Shown piece by piece: positions 1-4,952 of a stretch of DNA of 5,267 nucleotides. This stretch comes from Lactobacillus sp. UBA5815. GTDB lineage: Bacteria; Bacillota; Bacilli; Lactobacillales; Lactobacillaceae. Where the stretch lies: positions 708 to 5,974 of the forward strand of contig DICX01000060.1 in assembly GCA_002417825.1 (NCBI GenBank), in the 5' to 3' direction. Under the pieces are notes generated by a model that ran no database searches, was not told the DNA's origin, and worked only from the letters and a program-made list of their open reading frames with translations. How positions within the stretch are numbered: the stretch's first letter is position 1; every line of letters begins with the position of its first letter. The translations under genes and the position numbers were made by a program.

Positions 1-3
1 ACT

Positions 4-12
4 TGCTATAAT
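4..12 (+). promoter_or_regulatory. Extended -10 promoter element of the ABC operon
   Basis: A consensus TATAAT at 7-12 is preceded by TG and one base (4-6), which makes an extended -10 element. Transcription would start near position 19, giving a leader of about 40 bases before the GTG start at 58. The -35 box would lie left of the window, so it cannot be checked. The left arm of the inverted repeat at 10-44 begins inside this element, which fits repression by blocking RNA polymerase. Confidence 0.7.
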
Positions 13-44
13 GTACTTATTCAATATGTACAATCAAGTACATT
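10..44. promoter_or_regulatory. Probable operator for the YtrA-type repressor
   Basis: AATGTACTT (10-18) and AAGTACATT (36-44) form a perfect 9-bp inverted repeat. A further palindrome TGTACA lies between them at 27-32, so the GTAC core occurs three times in 35 bases (13-16, 28-31, 38-41). The left arm overlaps the -10 box and the right arm abuts the ribosome binding site. GntR/YtrA regulators usually bind such palindromes and repress their own operon; that this protein binds here is inference. The arms could also pair in the mRNA just before the ribosome binding site. Confidence 0.65.
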
Positions 45-45
45 A

Positions 46-51
46 AGGAGG
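46..51 (+). promoter_or_regulatory. Ribosome binding site that fixes the GTG start
   Basis: AGGAGG lies six bases before the GTG at 58. An ATG at 56 is two bases closer but opens a frame that stops after five codons. The GTG is therefore the real start. Confidence 0.85.
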
Positions 52-57
52 GGTCAT

Positions 58-435
58 GTGGAGATCATCATAAGCAGCAATACGAATCAACCGATTTATG
101 AACAAATCACGTCTCAGATCAAAGCGATGGTCATGCGAGGTGATCTGAAAGCCGGTGACCCGATCCCCTCGATGCGGGCATTAGCGCGGTCGATCCATGT
201 CAGTGTCATCACGGTACAAAAAGCATATGAGAACTTGCAAAGAGACGGTTTTATTGAAACGACCGTCGGCCGCGGCAGCTTTGTTTCCGCGTTGAATAAA
301 GAATTTTACCAAGAAGAACAACAAAAACGTGTCGAAGCGCATCTGCAGCAAGCAGCTGACATTGGCCACAAGAACGGCATCCCATTGGAAAAGCTGATTG
401 AACTGTTGACCTTATTTTACCAAGGCGGGGATTGA
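58..435 (+). CDS. GntR-family transcriptional regulator, YtrA subfamily
   Basis: A DNA-binding repressor of 125 residues, the usual size of the YtrA branch of GntR regulators, which lack a large ligand domain. The winged helix-turn-helix covers about residues 8-77. It shows the opening PIYEQI (12-17), the turn with LKAGDPIPSMRALA (30-43), the recognition helix around VSVITVQKAYENLQRDG (48-64) and the wing GRGSFV (71-76). The remaining 45 residues, predicted helical, should form the dimer interface typical of this branch. Family knowledge: such proteins repress an operon containing themselves and an ABC exporter, and are relieved by an antimicrobial peptide, cell-wall stress or an exported peptide. 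The gene is first in the operon, its stop is two bases before the ABC ATPase start, and a palindrome overlaps its promoter. The inducer cannot be read from the sequence. Confidence 0.93.
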   Translation: MEIIISSNTNQPIYEQITSQIKAMVMRGDLKAGDPIPSMRALARSIHVSVITVQKAYENLQRDGFIETTVGRGSFVSALNKEFYQEEQQKRVEAHLQQAADIGHKNGIPLEKLIELLTLFYQGGD

Positions 436-437
436 AG

Positions 438-1301
438 ATGAACGAAATTTTACAAGTCAAAGGCTTAACGAAGCAATATTTGAATTTCAAATTGGATCAT
501 GTGTCGTTTTCGATTCCTGAGGGCACGATCATGGGGATGATTGGCGAAAATGGTGCTGGTAAAAGTACGACGATCGATGCCATTCTGGGATTAATCATGA
601 AAGACGGCGGCGAAGTCACTTTTTGGGGGCAAGAATTGTCAGCCGAAAACAAACAACTCAAAGAAGACATCGGTGTCGTTTTTGATGGCATCAATTTCTT
701 TGAGACGCTGACAGCACTTAAAATCGGCAAGATCGCGAAGGCCACTTATCAGCAGTGGGATGATGCAGCTTACCGAACATATTTGAAGCAGTTTCAATTA
801 CCGCTCAACAAGGAAATCAAAGATTTTTCTAAAGGAATGCGGATGAAATTGGGCATCATCGTCGCGCTTTCGCATCACCCTAAACTATTGATTCTGGACG
901 AGGCGACGAGTGGCCTCGATCCTGTGACGCGTGATGACATCCTCGATATCTTTCTGGATTTCGTTCAAGATGAACATCATGCGATTTTGCTCTCTTCTCA
1001 TATTACGACAGACTTGGAATGCATCGCCGACAACATCACCTTTATTCATCAGGGGAAAGTTTTGTTCTCAAAACCAAAAGATGAGTTGCGTTATCAGTAT
1101 GGCATTATCCGATGTGGAAAAAATGATTTCGATCGTATCGCTCAAGAAGACATTTTGGCTTATCGCAAAGAAGCTTATCAATGGAGCGTTCTCGTTGCAG
1201 ATAAAGAAAAAGCCAAAAGAAAGTATGGCGACGTCGTCATCGACAATACGACGATCGATGACATCATGCTGCTTTATGTGAAAGGGGTGCAGCCAAAATG
1301 A
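438..1301 (+). CDS. ABC transporter ATP-binding protein (Ytr/Pmt/Bcr-like)
   Basis: This cytoplasmic ATPase would drive the permease encoded next. The 287 residues show Walker A GENGAGKST (36-44), a signature loop degenerated to FSKGM (130-134) instead of LSGGQ, Walker B LLILDE (150-155) with the D-loop SGLD, and the switch histidine in SSH (188). Where many ABC ATPases carry the Q-loop glutamine this one has VVFDG (81-85), a substitution I recall from YtrB-like exporters. Residues after about 205 form the C-terminal extension common in drug and peptide exporters of this type. ATG 438 is chosen over the in-frame TTG at 432, because the G-rich stretch 424-430 then sits about seven bases upstream and the TTG overlaps the previous stop. 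The last four bases overlap the permease gene, implying translational coupling. The substrate is unknown. Confidence 0.92.
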   Translation: MNEILQVKGLTKQYLNFKLDHVSFSIPEGTIMGMIGENGAGKSTTIDAILGLIMKDGGEVTFWGQELSAENKQLKEDIGVVFDGINFFETLTALKIGKIAKATYQQWDDAAYRTYLKQFQLPLNKEIKDFSKGMRMKLGIIVALSHHPKLLILDEATSGLDPVTRDDILDIFLDFVQDEHHAILLSSHITTDLECIADNITFIHQGKVLFSKPKDELRYQYGIIRCGKNDFDRIAQEDILAYRKEAYQWSVLVADKEKAKRKYGDVVIDNTTIDDIMLLYVKGVQPK

Positions 1302-1945
1302 AGGGACTCGTATTAAAAGATTTATATAATGTCTCGCATAATGAGAAAACATTTCTAGTGGTGCTGGTCATCATATCTGCAGCCATAAGCCATGAGGTGG
1401 GATTGACGGGCGCGATATTTTGCTGTGCAAGCATGTGCAGCATGCTGATCATGACGACTTTCTTGTTTGATGATAAATTGCAATGGTCGCGATATGCTTT
1501 AACGATGCCGATTTCAAGAAAAGAATTGGTTGCCAGCAAATTCATCGTTTTACTTATTTTCTCGATTGTTGGTATCGTGATCGGTTTTTTGATCAGCATG
1601 ATCGGTGGCTTGCTGTCTCATGAATCGATACTAACGATGATCAGCCAAGATAAAATGCTGCTGGTGATGTTAACGGCATTGGCCATGGCCATGATCTTGG
1701 GTGGTTTGGTCATCCCGTTATTGTTTCGATTCGGGACAAAAAATGCCAATTTGATCTTGCTGGTAGCCTTTTTCATTCCGATCGTCTTGATCTTGGGGCT
1801 TTACAAGATCATGGTGATGATGGGTATCGAATTGACAGACTCACTGGTCATCAGACTGCTTTTTGCCTCTCCGATCGTTGCCTTGCTAGTGGATTGGCTC
1901 ATGTATTGCTTGAGCTGCAGGCTGTTTCAACATAAATCGCTTTAA
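1298..1945 (+). CDS. ABC-2 type transporter permease (ABC2_membrane_5-like)
   Basis: An integral membrane protein of 215 residues, the expected length for the small ABC-2 permeases. It starts with the family-typical cytoplasmic MKGLVLKDLYN. Before the third helix it has the conserved-looking loop FDDKLQWSRYALTMPISRKEL (57-77), recalled from the ABC2_membrane_5 family that includes PmtB and PmtD of staphylococci. Six hydrophobic segments can be seen, near 17-31, 37-57, 82-106, 120-143, 150-175 and 184-208. The ATG overlaps the ATPase stop as ATGA, with AAAGGGG at 1281-1287 as ribosome binding site. It should pair with the ATPase as a homodimeric membrane domain, since no second permease follows. 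Export of a peptide, toxin or envelope-active compound is the likely role by analogy only. Confidence 0.88.
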   Translation: MKGLVLKDLYNVSHNEKTFLVVLVIISAAISHEVGLTGAIFCCASMCSMLIMTTFLFDDKLQWSRYALTMPISRKELVASKFIVLLIFSIVGIVIGFLISMIGGLLSHESILTMISQDKMLLVMLTALAMAMILGGLVIPLLFRFGTKNANLILLVAFFIPIVLILGLYKIMVMMGIELTDSLVIRLLFASPIVALLVDWLMYCLSCRLFQHKSL

Positions 1946-1975
1946 AATAGCCAAATGTCTGATAAAGCGATTTAT
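1932..1975 (+). other. 13-bp hairpin across the permease stop codon
   Basis: ATAAATCGCTTTA (1932-1944) and TAAAGCGATTTAT (1963-1975) are perfect reverse complements with an 18-base loop. The left arm contains the last permease codons and most of the stop. No T run follows on either strand, so it does not look like a standard intrinsic terminator. It may protect the 3' end of the operon mRNA or mark its processing point. Confidence 0.5.
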
Positions 1976-2156
1976 AATCGAAATTGATGTCAGATGAGCG
2001 ATCGCTGCTTTAAAAGATAAAAACTTTTTTGGAAAAGCAAAATTTGATTATTGTTGATCAAGATCGAAATTATTTTGCTGAACTGCTGTATCGATTTTTA
2101 AACTTTTTTGATTTGGAATAGGATGGTTCAGTGGCTCTTTTAAATTTTAAAAAAGG

Positions 2157-2212
2157 AAAAGCGCATCGATGAACACGGCATGGTTCGTTCATCAATGTGC
2201 TTTATTTGTTTT
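2157..2212. terminator. Probable bidirectional intrinsic terminator
   Basis: A stem pairs about 2158-2174 with 2187-2203, broken only by one C-A mismatch and one G-U pair, with a 12-base loop. On the + strand it runs into TTTATTTGTTTT. On the - strand it is followed by TTTTCCTTTTTT. It could end read-through from the ABC operon, and it also lies directly behind the stop of the - strand remnant. Confidence 0.75.
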
Positions 2213-2354
2213 CAGCCTTGTTTGGTCCAAACCAATATAGAACCATATAGGCAGCTAAATCAAAATCACTGAAAGCTTCCTGAAATTTATGATTCTTTTT
2301 AATAATCAAAGTGATGATTGGGCTGATTTTGAATGAACTACGAGTGATCTTTAA
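2202..2354 (-). pseudogene. Possible C-terminal remnant of a lost - strand gene
   Basis: An open stretch of 50 codons ends at the TAA at 2202-2204, directly before the hairpin terminator. It is bounded upstream by an in-frame TGA and has no ATG except one late in the frame, and no ribosome binding site. The end of the frame reads protein-like (FQEAFSDFDLAAYMVLYW, then FGPNKAENK). I do not recognise the family. It may be the tail of a gene whose front was deleted, or chance. Confidence 0.3.
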
Positions 2355-2448
2355 TCAAAATGCCGGCTTGGTCGTCGAAAAAATGGCCGAATCACGATTG
2401 AAAATCAACTTGGCAGGCGATTGTGTCCGCGAGCGGCTTGTGTTTTAA
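2293..2448 (+). pseudogene. Possible C-terminal remnant of a lost + strand gene
   Basis: An open stretch of 51 codons ends with TAA at 2446-2448 (ATG at 2314, GTG at 2311). From about 2357 on, the codons are those of the intact genes here (GCC GGC TTG GTC GTC GAA and similar), and the product includes GLVVEKMAESRLKINLAGDC. There is no ribosome binding site before the ATG or GTG, and the frame is too short for a normal enzyme. This suggests the tail of a truncated gene. The family is not recognised. It overlaps the - strand remnant at 2293-2354, so at most part of each can be genuine. Confidence 0.35.
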
Positions 2449-2449
2449 T
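2421..2449 (+). promoter_or_regulatory. Candidate promoter of the DUF969-DUF979-pcp operon
   Basis: TTGTGT (2421-2426), 17 bases, then TTTAAT (2444-2449) with TG one base before it (2441-2442), an extended -10 arrangement. The -35 match is weak. Transcription would start near 2456, leaving a leader of about 155 bases. TAAAAT at 2459-2464 is an alternative -10 without a good -35. Confidence 0.35.
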
Positions 2450-2483
2450 GGAATAAATTAAAATGAGATGAGGAGGCTTAAAA

Positions 2484-2510
2484 ATGAGAGGCAACCGATT
2501 ATCAAATTAA
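2484..2510 (+). CDS. Possible 8-residue leader peptide
   Basis: AGGAGG at 2471-2476 stands seven bases before an ATG that opens MRGNRLSN and then stops. The ribosome binding site is as good as those of the intact genes, so ribosomes should load here. The frame ends 99 bases before the DUF969 start and is not in phase with a longer product. Small pairings follow it: AACAG/CTGTT (2515-2519 with 2525-2529) competes with GAACTG/CAGTTC (2522-2527 with 2556-2561). These would be compatible with a ribosome-controlled leader, but no terminator or anti-ribosome-binding-site stem is evident. It may instead be the leftover start of a deleted gene. Confidence 0.35.
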   Translation: MRGNRLSN

Positions 2511-2594
2511 AATAAACAGATGAACTGTTGTGAAAGACACCAAAGCGGATGCCTGCAGTTCTTCAGATGTGTTAAAAATCGTGAAAGTGTTGGT

Positions 2595-2601
2595 GAGGAG
2601 G
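2595..2601 (+). promoter_or_regulatory. Ribosome binding site that fixes the DUF969 start
   Basis: GAGGAGG lies eight bases before the ATG at 2610. The reading frame is open back to an ATG at 2520, but that one has no ribosome binding site and would add 30 polar, cysteine-containing residues ahead of a normal membrane N-terminus. It is therefore rejected. Confidence 0.85.
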
Positions 2602-2609
2602 ATCATTCA

Positions 2610-3275
2610 ATGAATTATTGGCCTTTGATTGGGATTTTGCTGATTTTAGTCGGTTTCATCTTGAAATTCGACACGACTGCCGTCGTGATCTTTTCGGCTG
2701 TCGTCACGGCGTTGTGTTCAGGGATGTCGATCACGAAAACGTTGACAGTGATCGGGCAAGGGTTTGTCGACAATCGTATGGTGAGTTTGTATTTCTTGAC
2801 ACTGCCGATGATCGGATTGATCGAGAGTCACGGTTTGCGTGAAGTCGCCGTCAAGACGATCACGAAGATCAAGAAAGCGACACCAGGCAAAATTCTCAAC
2901 GTCTACATGTATCTGCGTGGGTTGGGCTTGCTTTTCGGCATCGCACTCAGTGGTCAGGTCACGTTCGTCAGACCACTGGTTTCGCCGATGGTTTTAGCAA
3001 GTGCGGAGGCCCAAGGAAAATTGTCGCCGCATGAAAGAGAAATGCTGAAGGCGCGTTCGGCAGCTGCGGACAACATCTCCAACTTCTTTACACAAAACTT
3101 ATTCGTCGCTTCTAGCGGCGTGCTGCTCATCAGTGCCACGATGAAGAGTTTAGGCCATGCGGTTTCGCCGAGTCAGATCGCACTGTATACGATCCCCATG
3201 GCTGTGATCAGCTTGCTCGTTGAGTCGATCGACAACCTTTGGATGGACAAAAAACGTAGCAGGAACGAGGCGTGA
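2610..3275 (+). CDS. DUF969 family protein, putative 5-oxoproline transporter subunit
   Basis: A membrane protein of 221 residues, normal for DUF969. Hydrophobic segments lie near 3-19, 22-40, 56-73, 98-117, 162-180 and 187-206. Family-like blocks are FVDNRMVSLYFLTLPMIGLI (52-71), QVTFVRPLVSPM (116-127) and ADNISNFFTQNLF (153-165). The charged stretch between about 132 and 152 is probably a loop. DUF969 is regularly found next to DUF979 and pcp or 5-oxoprolinase genes, and the pair is annotated as a 5-oxoproline transporter, mainly on context. The next gene begins three bases after the stop (or overlaps it if the GTG at 3272 is used), so the two proteins are probably made together as a complex. 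Direction of transport and coupling ion cannot be read here. Family assignment is firm, function moderately so. Confidence 0.88.
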   Translation: MNYWPLIGILLILVGFILKFDTTAVVIFSAVVTALCSGMSITKTLTVIGQGFVDNRMVSLYFLTLPMIGLIESHGLREVAVKTITKIKKATPGKILNVYMYLRGLGLLFGIALSGQVTFVRPLVSPMVLASAEAQGKLSPHEREMLKARSAAADNISNFFTQNLFVASSGVLLISATMKSLGHAVSPSQIALYTIPMAVISLLVESIDNLWMDKKRSRNEA

Positions 3276-3277
3276 GC

Positions 3278-4192
3278 ATGGTTAATTCACTTTTGATCTT
3301 TTTCTATTCATTACTTGGCGTGTGCATGGCTTTTGCGGGAATCGAATCATTCAAAGCCAAAGACAACCCTGCACGATATGGCACAGGTCTGTTTTGGCTG
3401 ATCCTCGCGGTGATCTTTATTTTCGGCGATCTATTGCCGGCCGTCGTCGTTGGTGGTTTGGTCGTGATCATTGGGTTGTTGTCGCTTTTCAAGCAGATCC
3501 AAGTGGGACATATCAAAGATGTTGATTCCGCGACAGCGGCACAATTTGCGAAAAAACTGGGTGGCTGGATCTTTCTGCCAAGTGTCGTTTTGGCGGTCGT
3601 TTCGATCATCGTGGGAACGTTCACCCCATTAGGCGGTCAAGTCGCGATCGGCGTTGGTTCTGTCTTGGCGTTGATCGTCGCGATCGTGGAAACGAAAGCA
3701 CCAGTGAAGATGGTTTACACCGACACGCACCGTATACTGAGATCTGTTGGCGCCGTCGGGATGCTGCCGCAAATCTTAGCGATGCTGGGAACGGTCTTTA
3801 CGGCAGCCGGTGTGGGCACTTTGGTGACGAAGATGATTTCAGGTGCCTTTCCGACTGGGAACCGTTTTTTAGGCGTCGTTTTATATTGTGTTGCGATGGC
3901 TTTGTTCACCATCATCATGGGGAACGCCTTTGCCGCGTTCGCCGTGATCACCGTTGCAATCGGGATCCCATTCGTCGTCAGTCAGGGCGGAAATCCCGCT
4001 GTCGTCGCTGCTTTAGGGATGACGGCGGGGTATTGTGGAACGTTGCTGACACCGATGGCTGCCAATTTCAACAGCTTGCCGGTTGCGTTGCTTGAAATGG
4101 ACGATCAGTGGAGCGTCATCAAACAACAAGCCTTGGTTTCAGTCATCTTGTTGGTCTGCCACATCTTATTGATGTACTTTTTAGCATTTTAA
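3278..4192 (+). CDS. DUF979 family protein, putative 5-oxoproline transporter subunit
   Basis: A strongly hydrophobic protein of 304 residues, the usual DUF979 length. About nine or ten membrane segments are seen (near 4-22, 36-50, 54-71, 98-116, 119-138, 163-190, 197-216, 218-236, 240-260 and 284-302). Recognisable blocks are the small-residue-rich GNAFAAFAVITVAIGIP (215-231) and MTAGYCGTLLTPMAANFN (248-265), which resemble the substrate-path segments of ion-coupled carriers; that reading is inference. ATG 3278 is chosen because GAGG (3267-3270) is then seven bases upstream. A GTG at 3272 overlapping the previous stop would add two residues. It is sandwiched between DUF969 and pcp, so its likely substrate is pyroglutamate (5-oxoproline). 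Confidence 0.88.
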   Translation: MVNSLLIFFYSLLGVCMAFAGIESFKAKDNPARYGTGLFWLILAVIFIFGDLLPAVVVGGLVVIIGLLSLFKQIQVGHIKDVDSATAAQFAKKLGGWIFLPSVVLAVVSIIVGTFTPLGGQVAIGVGSVLALIVAIVETKAPVKMVYTDTHRILRSVGAVGMLPQILAMLGTVFTAAGVGTLVTKMISGAFPTGNRFLGVVLYCVAMALFTIIMGNAFAAFAVITVAIGIPFVVSQGGNPAVVAALGMTAGYCGTLLTPMAANFNSLPVALLEMDDQWSVIKQQALVSVILLVCHILLMYFLAF

Positions 4193-4208
4193 TGAAAGAG
4201 GCATTTAA

Positions 4209-4856
4209 ATGAAAATTTTAGTGACTGGATTCGATCCCTTTGGTCAAGATAAGATCAATCCGGCGATTGAAGCCGTGAAACGATTGCCGGATATGATTTC
4301 GGGCAGCCAGATCATCAAACTGGAGATTCCAACGAAGTTCGGTGTTTGTGCGGATGTCGTTCGAAAAGCCATCGATCGGCATGATCCAGATTATGTCTTG
4401 GACGTCGGTCAGGCAGGCGGTCGCTTTGGCATCACGCCCGAACTCGTTGCGATCAACTATGATGATGCACGTATCCCCGACAATGCCGGAAATCAGCCAT
4501 TGAATTCGCCGATTCACGCTGACGGGCAGCCGGCTTACTTTACGCAGCTGCCGATCAAGGCAATGGCGAGCGCGATTCGTCAAGCTGGTCTGCCTTCAAG
4601 TGTTTCGACGACCGCAGGAACGTTTGTCTGCAACCACATTTTTTATCAGGTGCAATATTTGCGCGACAAGTATTATCCAAATTTGAAGGCAGGCTTTATT
4701 CACATTCCATTTTTGCCGAATCAAGTTGCCAACATGAACGGCGTGCCGTCGCTATCACTCGTGGATGACGTCAAAGGGCTGACCGCCGCGTTGACGACGA
4801 TCATTGCACGAGATGGTAAAGGCGATATCGAAACGATCGAAGGCAAGATCAGCTGA
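4209..4856 (+). CDS. pcp: Pyroglutamyl-peptidase I
   Basis: This cytoplasmic cysteine peptidase (MEROPS C15) removes N-terminal pyroglutamate (5-oxoproline) from peptides. The 215-residue length is standard. It opens with the family motif MKILVTGFDPFG. The catalytic triad is visible: Glu78 in GRFGITPELVAIN, Cys141 in GTFVCNH, and His165 in GFIHIPFLP. These correspond to Glu81, Cys144 and His168 of the Bacillus amyloliquefaciens enzyme with a constant shift of three. The substrate-pocket stretch INYDDARIPDN (82-92) is also present. AAAGAGG (4195-4201) lies seven bases before the ATG, and the gene follows DUF979 by 16 bases in the same operon. The context suggests that pyroglutamate released from peptides is handled by the adjacent transporter. 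No 5-oxoprolinase gene (pxpABC) is in the window. Confidence 0.96.
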   Translation: MKILVTGFDPFGQDKINPAIEAVKRLPDMISGSQIIKLEIPTKFGVCADVVRKAIDRHDPDYVLDVGQAGGRFGITPELVAINYDDARIPDNAGNQPLNSPIHADGQPAYFTQLPIKAMASAIRQAGLPSSVSTTAGTFVCNHIFYQVQYLRDKYYPNLKAGFIHIPFLPNQVANMNGVPSLSLVDDVKGLTAALTTIIARDGKGDIETIEGKIS

Positions 4857-4871
4857 GTCGTTTTCAAAAAT

Positions 4872-4937
4872 AGCCGCATCAAAAAATCGGTTCTTTAGAC
4901 CAAATGAGATTGGTGAAGAGCCGATTTTTGTGTGGCT
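4872..4937. terminator. Bidirectional terminator between pcp and pncA
   Basis: A long hairpin: 4882-4896 pairs with 4915-4929 (two G-U pairs), topped by ACCAA/TTGGT (4899-4903 with 4910-4914). An outer stem pairs 4872-4879 with 4930-4937. The inner stem starts with AAAAA and ends with TTTTT, so it can stop transcripts from either side. On the - strand the whole structure is followed by ATTTTTG. It lies 16 bases after the pcp stop and 16 bases after the pncA stop, as expected for convergent genes sharing one terminator. Confidence 0.9.
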
Positions 4938-4952
4938 TAAAAAAGCAAGTTG

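Larger units (their letters stand above)
1946..2609. other. Long intergenic region with decayed genes and an operon leader
   Basis: No intact gene of normal size is seen in these 664 bases on either strand. From 1976 to 2156 the DNA is A+T-rich and holds only small symmetries: the palindrome AGCGATCGCT (1997-2006), TTGATCAA (2054-2061), and an 8-bp inverted repeat AGCAAAAT (2036-2043) with ATTTTGCT (2072-2079). A terminator, two gene remnants, a candidate promoter and an 8-codon frame follow and are listed separately. ACCAATATAG (2231-2240) is followed directly by the near-copy AACCATATAG (2241-2250). Confidence 0.6.

Noticed and set aside
931..1281. Plus-strand 116-codon frame inside the ABC ATPase gene
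   Set aside because: It overlaps conserved Walker B and switch-region coding in another frame and has no independent support.
1955..2011. Two tiny frames starting MSDK and MSDE after the permease
   Set aside because: Neither has a ribosome binding site and both stop within about ten codons; the similarity comes from an imperfect DNA repeat.
2036..2079. AGCAAAAT/ATTTTGCT inverted repeat as a terminator
   Set aside because: The 8-bp A+T-rich stem has a 28-base loop and no T run after it.
2520..2609. Thirty-residue N-terminal extension of the DUF969 protein from an ATG at 2520
   Set aside because: There is no ribosome binding site before it, the added residues are polar and cysteine-containing, and a strong site points to ATG 2610.
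2511..2609. Riboswitch or T-box upstream of DUF969
   Set aside because: No recognisable conserved core, no T-box sequence and no terminator/antiterminator pair is visible; only short stems are present.
3304..3624. Minus-strand 106-codon frame inside the DUF979 gene
   Set aside because: It is antisense to a clear membrane protein gene, with no ribosome binding site or recognisable motif; it is open only because of codon bias.
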